64,000 nt of DNA from Pseudoips prasinana (taxonomy: Eukaryota; Arthropoda; Insecta; Lepidoptera; Nolidae). The notes below the pieces were generated by a model that made no database searches, was not told where the DNA came from, and was given only the letters and a program-made list of their open reading frames with translations. The position numbers and the translations under genes were made by a program. Shown here one piece after another: positions 1 to 10,309 of the stretch. The stretch is taken from contig OX621253.1 of NCBI GenBank assembly GCA_951640165.1, positions 29,143,469-29,207,468 of the forward strand, in the 5' to 3' direction. Within the stretch, counting starts at the first letter, position 1; every line of letters starts with the position of its first letter.

Positions 1-83
1 TGTGTAGAAATAGAAAAAACACTATATTTCTAATTAAATAGGATTAATACAATTTGAAACGCGTCTTTACTTTTTATCCACCT

Positions 84-173
84 ACCCGCGAAAAACGGGT
101 TGGCGATCGCAGTATGACGGGATGAGATGGGGTGATGATATTCTATGCCGTCACCACACAGCATATAATATTA
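84..173. repeat. Dispersed repeat fragment, relative near 62.2 kb
   Basis: The stretch around TCGCAGTATGACGGGATGAG and the following GATGGGGTGATGATATTCTA resembles, in the same order, the stretch at about 62190-62335 (TCGCAGTATGATGG ... GATGATATGGGGTGGTG). It probably is an old dispersed repeat. No coding potential is visible. Confidence 0.35.
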
Positions 174-558
174 TACAACATGTAACGTAAATAACGCACA
201 CCCTCAAACACCCCAATTAGAATATTATGTTGTAAACACAATACATACACTGAATTTTTAATTTAACATGTATATGCGTTGTTATTTACTAAATTAGTTT
301 CTTGGAATAAAGTTTATTTTTCTTTATTTTGTATTGAATTATTGAATATGTATGAATACAAATAAAACTGCGAGTTAAAAGTAATATTACTTTGACTTGC
401 GGTCCATTTCAATTTGTTTTGACTATACAGGGTTAATGTCACAATAATTGCCGTAGTTTTAATTATTTGGGAATAAAAAATTACCTATATTAAAAATGAT
501 ATAAATCGATTCAGTAAAACATTCTGAACAAACTATTTTCAGGATGTGCGTTAATTAA
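174..558 (+). mobile_element. TACAACATG MITE, copy 1 (right end lost)
   Basis: This is the first of four copies in the window (others at 5170-5499, 6081-6478 and 10310-10681). It starts with the family's terminal inverted repeat TACAACATGTAACGTAA and shares the body with the other copies (for example CTTTGACTTGCGGTCCATTT). The right end reads GGATGTGCGTTAATTAA and then diverges, so the last ~13 bp of the inverted repeat are missing. There is no open reading frame; this is a non-autonomous DNA element. Confidence 0.8.
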
Positions 559-639
559 CGTCACCTCACGTCATACTCGTGAACGGGTGCTGCTTGCGGT
601 AACTGGTCGAACTGCTGTTGGGCCTACTCATAATATTTA

Positions 640-870
640 ATTTTTTCATACAGTAGCTAGAGAAAGCCGCAGATTAGCTAGGGTAGGCTCCTCAGCGGCA
701 AGCGGCCCCTTAACGCGTCATCGGTGATCCCGTGCAACTGATCACACCCTCTCTTAGAATTCTGTCCTTTTGCTTCAGCGGCCCCCTGAGCTGTGGCCCG
801 AACCCCAAAAGGGTGGCCTCGGGTATTAGTCGTTTAATTTAAGCTACTGGTTAAGAGCCTTCTGCGCTAG
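640..870 (+). repeat. Dispersed GC-rich repeat, relative at 6.65 kb
   Basis: The end of this segment (ATTAGTCGTTTAATTTAAGC, TACTGGTTAAGAGCC) reappears inverted at about 6655-6710 (GAGGCTCTCAACCAGTAGCT, TAATTTAAGCGACTAATACC). A further piece of the same kind, with an AGCGGCCCCCTGAGCTGTGG-like core, is at 7237-7292. Non-coding. Confidence 0.5.
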
Positions 871-2526
871 CCAAAAGTTCCTTGCCTTCAATTTTTTAAT
901 TTTAATTTTGTACAACTAAATTTCATAATAATATACTAGTAACTAGAAAATATATCTGATAAAACAGACCGCACGGACGGACTAATTAATTTTTTGTAAT
1001 TTTTATACTGTATTCGACTATGTTTATGTACTGCATTGTGAACTTGACAAGTACAAGTGTATGTTAATACCCAATTGCTGAATCAATTTCATTATTTCAT
1101 AAGTTACATGTTGTATAGACATTAGAACTAAATAAATTTCATCAAAAAAACATTACACACACTACCATGCTTTGGCACACTGACAAACTGAGTGTCAAAA
1201 CTGAGAACAGACTAATACCTATTATTTGTCTTTAATGTCTATAGTCTTTGGCAATAGAACCTTAATGGTCGAATTTCGAACAGGTGCGATCGCTAGTATA
1301 CGTAATTCCAGCTAAAATTTTAGCATTTATAAGAAAAATTGGCGGTAACTATGTGCTATAATATGACACTTAATATTCATAACACATATGTATGTATGTA
1401 CAGAGATATCTGAAAGTCATATCAAAGAAAAATAAGCAAAACTCGCAGCATTTGGCGAGCGGAAGCGTATTATTGTTGACTGTTGCCAAATAACTGGCAA
1501 TTCTACAATATCTCTCTTGAATAACAATTAAGATAATTCTCTGAAGTAGGACTAGTAGATTTTTTATACAGATTCAGTCTATGGACGCTTGAAAAAAGGG
1601 ATTCCTACTGACTTTTTTGGCAGTGTTACTCAGTAGCTGCCACGTGAAACACTGCATGAAGTGTGAAAATTTTAACTGAATAAAATATTGTCATGTTGGG
1701 ATACGAACCCCAGTATCATTAAAAGAAGTTGGTGGCTTTTATAACATTTCGAGACTGTTCTGGTTTAATACGAGAACAAAAAAGGATACCTGATGAAAAT
1801 TACAGAAAATTATTAATAATGAAAAATTTACTATAGATGGTTCTATAATGAAAAAAAAAGAGATTGTGTGAATTCCCTAATAGAAAAGAAAGCGATATGT
1901 GAAGACAAGTAAGTACAGAAGTATTTCAATTAATCTGGAATATTAGAGAACGTTCTAAAAAGAAATAAAAGATTTGAAATGTTCGAAATTTGAAATAATT
2001 TAGCGGCATATAATATCGCCTATATGCCTCTTAATTACACATTTCGAATCTTTTATTTCTCCAATCTAAACCGAATGGTGTTAATTCAAGTGAAGTCGAA
2101 GGCGAATCAAGAGGAAGAAGTAAAGGTGAAATGTGAAAAAGTGCAAGTGATCAGTAAAAGCAAAGAGTGCTAATTGTTTGATACTCAGTGAGAAAAGACC
2201 GTGTACGTCGGGACTCTCGCACAGTATAGTCGCGGGAACTCTGTAAGTGCGCCACGTATGAACCCTCACGCAGTGCTTATTGCCAGGACTCTGAGTACAT
2301 GTAAGGTGTTCCGTTATCTTAGTGTTGCGTCAACTGTCATTGACGACATCGATAAATATTAAAATATTTCCGCATGTAGGCGCGTGATATGCAACACTGC
2401 GCGTGAATGTGTTGTCTGTGTGTTGCACTACGCCTGTGTTCTATACAAACATTAAGAACACGCACTCCACACGACCACACGACCTGTGAGAGTAATTTGC
2501 TTTAAGTGCGTTGGCTCCTATAGATA
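871..2526. other. AT-rich stretch without recognisable feature
   Basis: There are only short open frames here, with no family motif, splice structure or repeat boundary that I could support. The only shared string noticed is a GTCCGTCCGTG-type motif also present near 6520. Confidence 0.5.
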
Positions 2527-3090
2527 ATCATTATATCCTGAGACATTATTCACACACGACAATCTGATCCCAAACATATACATATATTTACATCTATACT
2601 AATTTTCTTTTGTTAATACATTCTTATATAGATTACTAGCTGTGCCCCGCGGCTTTACCCGCGTTATATTTTTTAAATTATCACAGCTCCTCCCCCGTAT
2701 GTGATAGCGTGATAATATGTAGCCTATATGTTGACCCGACCTCTTAGTAATATTGCATTGCATTGCATGCAAAATTTGAAGTAAATCCATGCAGTACTTT
2801 TTGAGTTTAGCCCGGACATACATACAAACAAACAGACACACAGAACAGACACACACACACAAAAATTTTAAAAACTATATTTTTGGCTTGGATATTCATT
2901 GTAGATGACGCCCCAAGTATCCTTTTAAAACAATATTCAATGTACAGTTTTGACTTTCCTACGATTTTATTATATGTATAGATTACACCCAGAGTCAGGA
3001 TAAACATATCTGTCCTGGGTGGGAATCGAACCTATGACCTGTGGGACAGCGTGAAAGGCAAGATTTTAACAACCACGTCAACCGGCCGTC
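2527..3090 (-). mobile_element. SINE B copy split by a CTAGCTG repeat
   Basis: Both outer parts match SINE B: the tail (CATTATTCACACACGAC, CTGATCCCAAAC) at 2540-2635 and the tRNA-like head (CTGTCCTGGGTGGGAATCGA, with the B-box-like GGGAATCGAACC) at 2986-3090. In between lies a repeat at 2636-2985. SINE B is a tRNA-derived short element of this genome; it codes for nothing and would rely on LINE enzymes. Confidence 0.75.
2636..2985 (+). repeat. CTAGCTGTGCCCCGCGG repeat inserted in SINE B
   Basis: It begins with CTAGCTGTGCCCCGCGGC and ends ATTATATGTATAGATTA. The string TATAGATTA occurs just before it (2627-2635) and at its right end (2977-2985), which fits a target duplication. Relatives are at 14913-15232 (minus) and 15272-15585 (plus). 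This repeat is familiar from Lepidoptera; its parent element is not clear to me. Confidence 0.75.
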
Positions 3091-3774
3091 AAATAAAGTG
3101 TAGGGATACGGTTTTAATTGTGGATACACTCACGAATATTTTCTAAAACAATTGCCTTTAAATTTTAAATCTCATGCTTCATCGACCTAAAGATTTTTCC
3201 TCCCAAAAAAAAACAGATTCGTTTGTAACTTAGGTACTTAGTAATTTGCATAAATTAACAAATAACTTATTATGTTTGGGGAAAGAAACGTAACTTAATT
3301 AATTTATGCTAATAAGGTTTCCTGTTTTATTTCAGTAATAGGCACCTAACAGGGTGCTTCGGTAAGGTTTTAATCTTAATTAAATAATGCTATAATATAT
3401 ATAATGCTGATGGTTATGGTAATATTCAAATTGAAATTTATAACGTGATTAAAACACATCGGTATAAGTTATAGATTGTTTATTGGGTGGAACCACTGAA
3501 CACAGATTACATTACACGTTATGTAGCGTATCAATAAAATTACAACCTTTGCACTATAGACACGTATTTACATTAGTCTCATTCGACTCAACTGACCCCG
3601 TAAAGCAAAGCATCTCGACTGGCGGCGGGCGCGCAGTGACGCGGTGTCCTCCCGTCCCGCGGGAGGTGCGCGTTATAAATTGTTTATTTGCAGCTCTATT
3701 AACAGTAAAAAATTATAAGCTCTAGGACACCCTGTAAAGCGAAAATTCATAATAACAACAAACAAATAAAATAT
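3091..3774. other. No gene seen; GC-rich patch at 3600-3680
   Basis: AT-rich sequence with one short GC-rich patch (GGCGGCGGGCGCGCAGTGAC). The 80-codon open frame crossing it has no recognisable domain and mixed composition, so it is not called as a gene. Confidence 0.4.
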
Positions 3775-3925
3775 TAGGCGCAGTGGTTAGGACAGTTGCC
3801 TCGCCGCTTCGTGTCCCGGGTTCTATTCCAGCAACGAAAAACTATTTACACATAAATAGTTGTTCTGACTCTGGATGTAATTTGTGTCCGTCTAATATGT
3901 TTGTAACGGACCACATCCGGACACA
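3775..3925 (+). mobile_element. SINE C copy
   Basis: It has a tRNA-like head (GCGCAGTGGTTAGGACAGTT, then CGGGTTCTATTCC in the B-box position) followed by the body shared with the copy at 63240-63420 (GACTCTGGATGTAATTTGTG, TCCGTCTAATATG). Confidence 0.75.
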
Positions 3926-3944
3926 AGTATTTTATTCCCAAATA

Positions 3945-4228
3945 TGGTTTGGCCATTTAGAAAGGATGAATGAAAGAAGATTGACAAAAGAAGTATAACT
4001 GGCCTGTGTGAATGATACAACCGGAAGGGGAAGACCTCGTAGAACATTCTCTGATCAAATCGGAGACGTACTTAAGAAAGTTCAGGTCAGAAGTACCCTA
4101 AACCGGCGAGCATGTATGAAGAATATAATGTCAGTAAACGAAGCATAAGAGGTATGCAAGGATCGTGACAATTGGAAGTCCGTTGTCTCTGCCTACCCCT
4201 CTGGAAGACAGGCGTGAGTCTATGTATG
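3945..4228 (+). pseudogene. RTE-like LINE, reverse transcriptase C-terminal end
   Basis: The conceptual translation contains WFGHLERMNERRLTKEV and then [19 protein letters not shown], the C-terminal pattern (GH-x-R-M ... RGRPR) I know from RTE-type LINE ORF2 proteins. An in-frame stop after the first block and others further on show that it is dead. The same 3' sequence, including the CTACCCCTCTG-x-AA/GACAGGCGTGAG end, recurs at 32812-33330. A 5'-truncated LINE copy is the simplest explanation. Confidence 0.65.
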
Positions 4229-4274
4229 TAAGTATGTACGGGTGTTGTTATTAAAAAAAAACAAAAGTTCATTA

Positions 4275-4489
4275 TCAAGAACATGTCAGCTGAATAAAGT
4301 CCACAGCTGGACAAGACCCTCACCAAGAATGGGGGATATTCCATAATCGTCAAGCTTCGCAGAAGTCGGCTTTGGTCGCAGTATGGCCCAAAGTCCATAT
4401 TACATAGCGAGTCGCTGATGCCCGTAATTCTCTGGTAGATATTTCCTCGGGTTGAGTTTTACGCCCCACGGGAGAAGATGGATATAACA
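4275..4489 (-). repeat. LINE 3' tail repeat (family D)
   Basis: Read on the minus strand it runs CCCGTGGGGCGTAAAACTCA ... CCGAGGAAATATCTACCAGA ... CTTGTCCAGCTGTGGAC, matching plus-strand copies at 28715-28945, 57995-58210 and 60055-60290. The 'GTCCAGCAGTGGAC' end is a common lepidopteran LINE 3' tail. Confidence 0.65.
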
Positions 4490-4744
4490 TTTTTTTTTTT
4501 TTTTTATAATATCAAGGGACAATGTCACACAGATCATCCTAGCCCCAAACTAAGCAAAGCTTGTACTATGGGTACCAGGCGACGATATACATACTTAGAT
4601 AGATAGATAAATACTTAAATACATAGAAAACATCCATGACTCAGAAACAAATATTTGAGCTCATCACACAAATATTTGCACTTACCGGGATTCAAACCCA
4701 GGACCACCAGCTTCGTAGGCAGGAGCACTACCAACTAGGCTACT
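4490..4744 (-). mobile_element. SINE A copy
   Basis: It starts on the plus strand with a 16-T run and ATAATATCAAGGGACAATGT and ends with the tRNA-like head (TACCAACTAGGCTAC, complement of GTAGCCTAGTTGGTA). The middle contains the family signatures GGTACCAGGCGACGATATAC and CAAACTAAGCAAAGCTTGTA. The A-box/B-box layout of a tRNA promoter is visible in the head. Confidence 0.85.
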
Positions 4745-4794
4745 AACTTATTTAGTACTCCTGCCTAATTAGCAGTTACGTTTTTGAGGCATTT

Positions 4795-4992
4795 GGGGTT
4801 GAAACTCTAGGGCCATGGTGTCCAGGTGCTCATTCACTCTTCAAGAGTATCTCTAAAAAATTGATAGACACCACACGTGACCAGAGGGCTGGTCTATTTT
4901 TTGCACAGAAAATAAGAATTGCCATACAACGTGGCAATGCTGCCAGCCTTCTGGGCACGATACCCTTTGATGTCGATGCGGAGCGTTTAACG
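4795..4992 (+). pseudogene. LINE ORF2 C-terminal fragment
   Basis: The frame starting near 4810 reads RDQRAGLFFAQKIRIAIQRG then NAASLLGTIPFDVDAERL and ends at TAG (about 4987). The 'FFAQ-x-I-x-IAIQRGNAASLLGT' pattern is a C-terminal signature of a LINE reverse transcriptase familiar from Lepidoptera. Poorer copies are at 13553-13610 and 28225-28370. It is 5'-truncated and not functional. Confidence 0.6.
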
Positions 4993-5169
4993 GATTGCAT
5001 AGTTTAGTTTATAGCATTATAGTTAAAATTTCTTATTTTATTTAATTTTAGATCTAGTTTCCATAAGATTTTATTATCTCGTTTTTCTTGTGTATTTATC
5101 AAGTTATAAAAATAAATCAGTTTACTTATTTGACAATATACATAAGTATATCTAAGGGACAAAAATATA

Positions 5170-5499
5170 TACAACATGTAACGTAATTAACGCACACCCC
5201 AATTAGAATATTACGTTGTAATCATAATACAAACACTGTTTTTTTTTATTTAACATGTATATGCATTATTATTTACTAAATTAGTTTCTTAGAATAAAGT
5301 TTATTTTTCTTTTTTTGTATGGAATGATGGAATTTGTATGAATGCAAATAAAACTGCGATTTTCAAAAGTCTTATTACTTTGACTTACGGTCTATTTCAA
5401 TTTGTTTTGACTGTTCAGTTACTGTGAATAATATGTACAGTACAGTTTCAGGTATAGTTACTGTTAATATAATTACTGTTAATTAAGTTACATGTTGTA
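5170..5499 (+). mobile_element. TACAACATG MITE, copy 2
   Basis: Both terminal inverted repeats are present (TACAACATGTAACGTAATT at the left; AATTAAGTTACATGTTGTA at the right). The interior is shortened compared with the 6081-6478 copy. Confidence 0.85.
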
Positions 5500-6080
5500 T
5501 AAATCTATATTATTTCTACGGCAGAATCTGTCTTGCTCTCAACGCATACGAAACGCATTTATGTTAAAGAAAACAATATTAAAATCGTCAAAATCAAGCT
5601 AAAATCGACTTATTTACTATTTCCTCCTACAAAACTGGAACGAATTAAAAATTTATTTTTAATTTACCAAACAACAAGAAAGTTGGCTATGCATGATTGT
5701 TTAGTTTTGTTTTGTTTCGAGTCGCCAGATTTGTTCGCCAAACATTTATTTCCGCCATTTTGAAATAGACTTGTTTATCGATATTAGAGAGTAACTAGTT
5801 TTACAAAAATAGATTTGTTAACAAAAATTATTTTTCCGGACAAAGTCCAGAGGTTGGAGAGGCCTACAATGGGTAGGTTTGTCAAGGTGCATGTCATGAT
5901 GAAATTATGAAATTTATTCAGCACTTGGGTATAAACATACACTTGTATGTACTTTTCAAGCTCACAATGCAGTATATAAACACAGTCAAATACTATTACA
6001 GTGTTTTGTTTGGCCACGAAAAGAAATGTCTCTAAGACAATGCGCCGTAAATCGTCTGTAACAGACGCAAAGGCCATATA
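5500..6080. other. No recognisable gene between two MITE copies
   Basis: Open frames of 76 codons (plus, 5533-5763) and 97 codons (minus, 5784-6077) occur here. Neither has a family motif, signal peptide or plausible splice structure. They are left as unsupported frames. Confidence 0.45.
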
Positions 6081-6478
6081 TACAACATGTAACGTAATTA
6101 ACGCACACCCTCAAACACCCCAATTAGAATATTATGTTGTAATCAGAATACATACACTAAATTTTTTATTTAACCTGTATATACATTGTTATTTAATAAA
6201 TTAGTTTCTCGGAATAATGTTTATTTTTCTTTATTTTGTGTGGAATGATGGAATTTGTATGAATACAAATAAAACTGCGATTTAAAAGTCTTATTACTTT
6301 GACTTACGATCCATTTCAATTTGTTTTGACTGTACAGGGTTAATATAACGATAATTTCCGTAGTTTTAATTATTTTGGAATAAAAAATTACCTATATGAA
6401 AAATGATATAAATCGATTCAGTAAACGATTCTGAACAAAGTATTTTCAGGATGTGCGTTAATTAAGTTACATGTTGTA
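6081..6478 (+). mobile_element. TACAACATG MITE, copy 3 (full length)
   Basis: The best preserved copy, 398 bp. The left and right ends form an inverted repeat of about 30 bp with two mismatches (TACAACATGTAACGTAATTA against the complement of TAATTAAGTTACATGTTGTA). It is flanked by TATA-rich sequence on both sides, so a TA-type target duplication is possible but cannot be proven. It has no transposase. Confidence 0.88.
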
Positions 6479-6649
6479 TATATATAGTATTGCAGTACTT
6501 AACAAAAAAAAAATGAATTAGTCCGTCCGTGTGTCTGTGTTATCACATATATATTTTTTGAATCCTTAAAATAACAAATAACAAGTTTCTAATATATAAT
6601 TTTTAAATGTAGTACTATATATGTATTAAAATTAAAATATTGAAGCCAA

Positions 6650-6732
6650 CAAGCAGTCGGCAGCGCTGGAGGCTCTCAACCAGTAGCTTAATTTAAGCGA
6701 CTAATACCTCAGGGCACTCTATGGGGTATTGT
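6650..6732 (-). repeat. Left part of dispersed GC-rich repeat
   Basis: Inverted match to 790-870. It is separated from a probable continuation at 7232-7292 by the GTCA-rich element. Confidence 0.45.
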
Positions 6733-7231
6733 TGAAAATGACTAAATTGACTGAATTAGACTGACTGTCATTTACGGTCAATTTGGTCAAAAATGGTCAT
6801 TAACTGTCAAAATTTGTCATTTTCAGTCAATTTGATTTCAGTCATGTTTTGGTACCTTTTAAGTTTTTGTCGTTGATAAAAGTCTACAACTTCTTAATTG
6901 AAACAAAAAAGTGTTTTTTATGACTTATAGTATTATTATATAGTGTTAATCATTTTACATTTCTAATCATGCGTGCATTTAAGACAAAATGGCAACGTCT
7001 CATCGCCTCGCGCATCGACTTTGATGTCGTCTTATCCTCTCATGATATAATACAAAACAAAACGTTGCTTCATTTAAACTTGCATATAAATTGGGTACCC
7101 AAATAAATAAATAATTGGGTGGTAGTCGAGAATAGATATTATTATTTGAGTCAAATTTACTGAATTTGACAGTAAATGACCGGTCATTTAAGGTTTATGA
7201 CAATTGTGACTAGTCATTTTACATCTCTACT
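6733..7231 (+). mobile_element. GTCA-rich MITE-like insertion
   Basis: Both edges carry the string AAAATGACTA in opposite orientation (left GAAAATGACTAAATTGAC; right GACTAGTCATTTTACATC). The interior is studded with GTCA/TGAC words near both ends, which is typical of subterminal transposase sites. The flanks CTATGGGGT and CTATAGGGT look like a mutated 9-bp target duplication. A hAT-like origin is possible but unproven. Confidence 0.5.
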
Positions 7232-7236
7232 ATAGG

Positions 7237-7292
7237 GTTCTCCATGCACTCAGCAGCCCACAGCTCGGGGGGCCGCTCAGTGCATGGAGAAC
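7237..7292. repeat. Perfect 14-bp inverted repeat around GC-rich core
   Basis: GTTCTCCATGCACT at 7237-7250 pairs perfectly with AGTGCATGGAGAAC at 7279-7292, with a GC-rich 28-bp loop. It belongs to the dispersed repeat also seen near 640-870. Confidence 0.7.
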
Positions 7293-7387
7293 TCAACAAA
7301 CAAATTCAACAAACCTTCTTGTTTAGTTAATATTCTTATTGAAAGATAACGCCCGCACTATTGTAATTAATACCTGGGGGTATTTTA

Positions 7388-7530
7388 AAAACATACATTT
7401 GTCGGACACGAACTACATCCAGACTCAGAACAACTCTTTAGCAGAACAAATTGTGATCCTGCGCGGCAATCGAACCCAGGACACGAAATGACGAGGCGAT
7501 TGTTTTAACCTCACGTGCAGTCGTGTAATT
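7388..7530 (-). mobile_element. SINE C copy
   Basis: On the plus strand: GGACACGAACTACATCCAGA ... CTGCGCGGCAATCGAACCCA ... GACGAGGCGATTGTTTTAAC. This is the reverse of the SINE C body and tRNA-like head. Confidence 0.7.
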
Positions 7531-7552
7531 TTGTCAGTATTGTGACGGTGAC

Positions 7553-7798
7553 GGTCACCGTAGCCTAGTTGGTAGCCTCCTGCCTACGAAGCTGGTGGAC
7601 CTGGGTTCGAATCCCGGTAAGATCAAATATTTGTGTGATGAGCACGAATATTTGTTTCTGAGTACGTCACGGATGTTTTCTATGTATTGATCTATCTATA
7701 TAAGTATGTATATCGTCGCCTGGTACCCATAGTACAAGCTTTGCTTAGTTTGGGGCTAGGATGATCTGTGTGACATTGTCCCGAGATATTATTATTAT
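7553..7798 (+). mobile_element. SINE A copy
   Basis: The head GGTCACCGTAGCCTAGTTGG and the B-box-like GGGTTCGAATCCCGGTAAG are followed by the family body (GTATATCGTCGCCTGGTACC, GCTTTGCTTAGTTTGGGGCT) and an ATT-rich tail. Confidence 0.88.
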
Positions 7799-7909
7799 TC
7801 TCTTAAATGTTATTTTGTTTGCTATTCGGTTTATGTAAGGACGTCTTAATATGTATCAGATTTCTTAGGATCTGTAATGAAATTAGCAGTTCAATTTTTT
7901 TTTGTTATA

Positions 7910-8312
7910 AGGTCACAACACCCTCTCTATGAAAATTAAACCCTGTGTCACGGGATACCTTACAAACATATAATTGGCGGACTACAAAACTATTCCGGTC
8001 ACCGTAGCCTAGTTGGTAGTGCTCCTGCCTACGAAGCTGGTGGTCCTGGGTTCGAAGCCCGGTAAGTGCAAATATTTGTGTGATGAGCACGAATATTTGT
8101 TCCTGAGTCATGGATGTTTTCTATCTATATAAGTATGTATATCGTCGCCTGGTACCCATAGTACAAGCTTTGCTTAGTTTGGGGCCAGGATGATTTGTGT
8201 GACATTGTCCCCAGATATTATATTATTATTTATGGTCATACAAATAGCTGTCCCGTGCAGAAATCAAACCCGGGAGACAAAGTGGCGAGGCCACGCCTCA
8301 CGTGCAGTCAAA
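7910..8312 (-). mobile_element. SINE C copy split by SINE A
   Basis: The left part (CTGTGTCACGGGATACCTTA, CAAACATATAATTGGCGGAC) and the right part (GTCCCGTGCAGAAATCAAAC, CGGGAGACAAAGTGGCGAGG) are the two halves of one SINE C in minus orientation, as comparison with 63240-63420 shows. A SINE A occupies 7997-8232 between them. Confidence 0.75.
7997..8232 (+). mobile_element. SINE A inserted in SINE C
   Basis: Intact head (GGTCACCGTAGCCTAGTTGG, GGGTTCGAAGCCCGGTAAGT) and tail (GACATTGTCCCCAGATATTA). It is younger than the SINE C that it interrupts. Confidence 0.88.
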
Positions 8313-8469
8313 TCTATTAATACAGAATAAAAAAATATGTATCTATTAAAAGAATTATCGAAATCAGTTTAAAAAGAAAATATATAGTCGCATTATCTTT
8401 TGAAATCGCTTAAACATAATTTGTAAACAGTAAATAAATAATAAATTAATAAGTTGGGATAAGTAACAG

Positions 8470-8601
8470 ACTCGCAACTGATCCCAAACTAGGCAGAGCC
8501 TGTAATAGGCAGTTGCCTAATACAGGCAACAAACAACACAACAACAGGCAGTAAAGTATGTTTTTCAGTTGTCTAGATAGACAACTGAAAAACATACTTT
8601 A
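8470..8601. repeat. SINE B tail fragment with a 23-bp hairpin
   Basis: CTGATCCCAAACTAGGCAGA is SINE B tail sequence. It is followed at 8552-8601 by a perfect palindrome: 23-bp arms (8552-8574 and 8579-8601, core TATGTTTTTCAGTTGTCT) around a 4-base loop AGAT. A similar hairpin with the CAGTTGT core lies at 29901-29953, also beside SINE B tail sequence. Confidence 0.7.
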
Positions 8602-8934
8602 TATATTTGTTCATACAAACATGTTGTAGATGAATTACATCCAGACATACATAATAATCGTGCTCATTACATAAAGATTTGTCATGGGTGAGAATAAAAC
8701 GCAGGACTTATCCTGACCGCGAAACCAATAGGCCGGCCGTATACACTCAATCACAGACTTTATAGATGATAAGCAGTTATAAAGGTTCCACTTATTAGTT
8801 TCCTTGACCTGTAATGTATTAAAATTAATATGTAATCAAAGTTAATATAAAGATATTATGTCGACAACTTCAATTTTAAACGCCGATTATATTCGGCAAA
8901 ACATAGCGGAATTACATTTTATATTAAGACCAAT
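8602..8934. other. Decayed SINE-like remnant, otherwise nothing
   Basis: Around 8635-8755 there are weak SINE B resemblances (GATGAATTACATCCAGACAT, GTCATGGGTGAGAATAAAAC, AACCAATAGGCCGGCCGT). The rest is AT-rich and featureless. Confidence 0.4.
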
Positions 8935-9225
8935 GTAAAATAAAATAAAAATAAAAAAGGTTTTTATTCACGTAGACTTTAAAAAAGCGCTTGTAAATAG
9001 TCAGAACATATTTGTAGTAATATAGTTGTATACATTATTATTTCTAGTAACATAGATATTTAGGTACACATTGTATGAAAACATTTATAAAATTTATTTT
9101 ATTATAGCAATGATATTTAGCTAGCTCGTATCAAGTTATTGTCAAGAGATTATGTTTAATTATCTAGTTTAAGTCTAAAATTTTGACTACATATTGTCAA
9201 TGGTTCTGTCTATATTAAGGTATTA
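8935..9225 (-). repeat. LINE 3' tail repeat (family T)
   Basis: The plus strand reads AAAAAAGGTTTTTATTCACG then TAGACTTTAAAAAAGCGCTT. Reversed, it ends in CTACGTGAATAAAAACC, a polyadenylation-type LINE terminus. Other copies: 12955-13275 (+), 17705-18000 (-), 18595-18826 (+), 33000-33257 (-), and pieces inside the 45-kb palindrome. Confidence 0.8.
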
Positions 9226-9308
9226 TAATTTATTTGTTTTGTATGTAATTATAACGTATTGTATACCTATGTTTATCAAAATTAATTAATGATTACTGAT
9301 ATTTGTCG

Positions 9309-10105
9309 TGGTCTCCTTCCGAGAGGCAGTCACGCTCCAGAAGGAGGCCGCCGAGAGTCATCGGGAACGAGCCGATCCCACTCGCAGATGGAGGAGGCGA
9401 CGGGGCGGCGGCGGCAGCCCAGCTCCCCCGGAGTTGCGGCGGCAGTATGAGAAGTGTCCTCTACTGCCGCCTCGTGAAAGCAGCTCCGGGATGACAGTAA
9501 TATTTTTCTGGCGCAGTCACTGTGCCGGACTGGCAGGAGTTGGCAATAGGGGACGGCAATCCAGAGGAGTCCTCCCAAGGTACGTGTCCCGACCATCTGG
9601 GACATGGCGCTAAAAGGGGGCAATGGAGCAGCATACCAACGTTCCCGGGGCCCCTCCTATCAGGTGCCATGAGAAGTCCATGGCCAGGCATTGACGGTCA
9701 CCGTAGCCTAGTTGGTAGTCCTGCCCAGTCCTAGTTCCCTATGGTAACCAGACGACTGATAAACATACTATATATTTCTATATATTGGTCACCGTAGCCT
9801 AGTTGCTGGTTCGAATCCCGATAAGTCCAAATATTTGTGTGATGAGCACCAATATTTGTTTCTGAGTCATGGATGTTTTTATGTATTTAAGTATTTATCT
9901 ATCTATATAAGTATGTATATCGTCGCCTGGTACCCATAGTACAAGCTTTGCTTAGTTTGGGGCTAGGATGATGTGTGTGACATTGTCGCTAGAAAAAAAA
10001 AAAAGTCTGTTTTGTCGGTGCTAGTCTGACATACCCACCCGTAGGCACTTGGGGTCGCGGAACGGGTGGAATGCGTAGGCATTCCCCCTGCCTAATAAAA
10101 AAAAG
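9309..10105 (+). repeat. LINE 3' region split by SINE A sequences
   Basis: 9309-9692 and 10005-10105 match, in order, a continuous copy at about 61680-62010 (shared strings CAGTATGAGAAGTGTCCTCT / CAGTCAGAGAAGTGTCCTCT, GACATACCCACCCGTAG, CATTCCCCCTGCC). The segment between is SINE A material. The GC-rich part translates in several frames by chance. I know this sequence type as a LINE 3' end in Lepidoptera, but no RT motif remains. Confidence 0.6.
9693..9995 (+). mobile_element. One truncated and one near-complete SINE A
   Basis: A 30-bp SINE A head (9693-9722) is followed by SINE B tail-like sequence (CCCTATGGTAACCAGACGAC), then by a second SINE A (9786-9993) whose head has lost about 30 bp between the A and B boxes. 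The pair interrupts the LINE 3' region described above. Confidence 0.7.
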
Positions 10106-10309
10106 GCCGGAAGTATATTACCTCAATAAAGTTTTGAAGCTGTTGTCGATAGTTATCTTTAATTGGACTCTATTTTTGAAGTTTTGTTTGGAACCTTCTT
10201 TAAGCACGTTGAAACTTTTGGGGGAACAAAAAGCGTGAAACTCGCGTCCTCGTCACCGCACGCGTCTCATGAGCTATATATATACCTACCTACTGTGCAT
10301 ATATGTATA

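Noticed and set aside
7554..7622. tRNA-like head GGTCACCGTAGCCTAGTTGG
   Set aside because: Repeated in seven SINE A copies with the same 3' body; no cloverleaf acceptor stem.
9303..9734. Cluster of overlapping GC-rich open frames on both strands
   Set aside because: The frames are open because of composition. The same sequence recurs at 61.7 kb as a LINE 3' region, with no conserved frame between copies.
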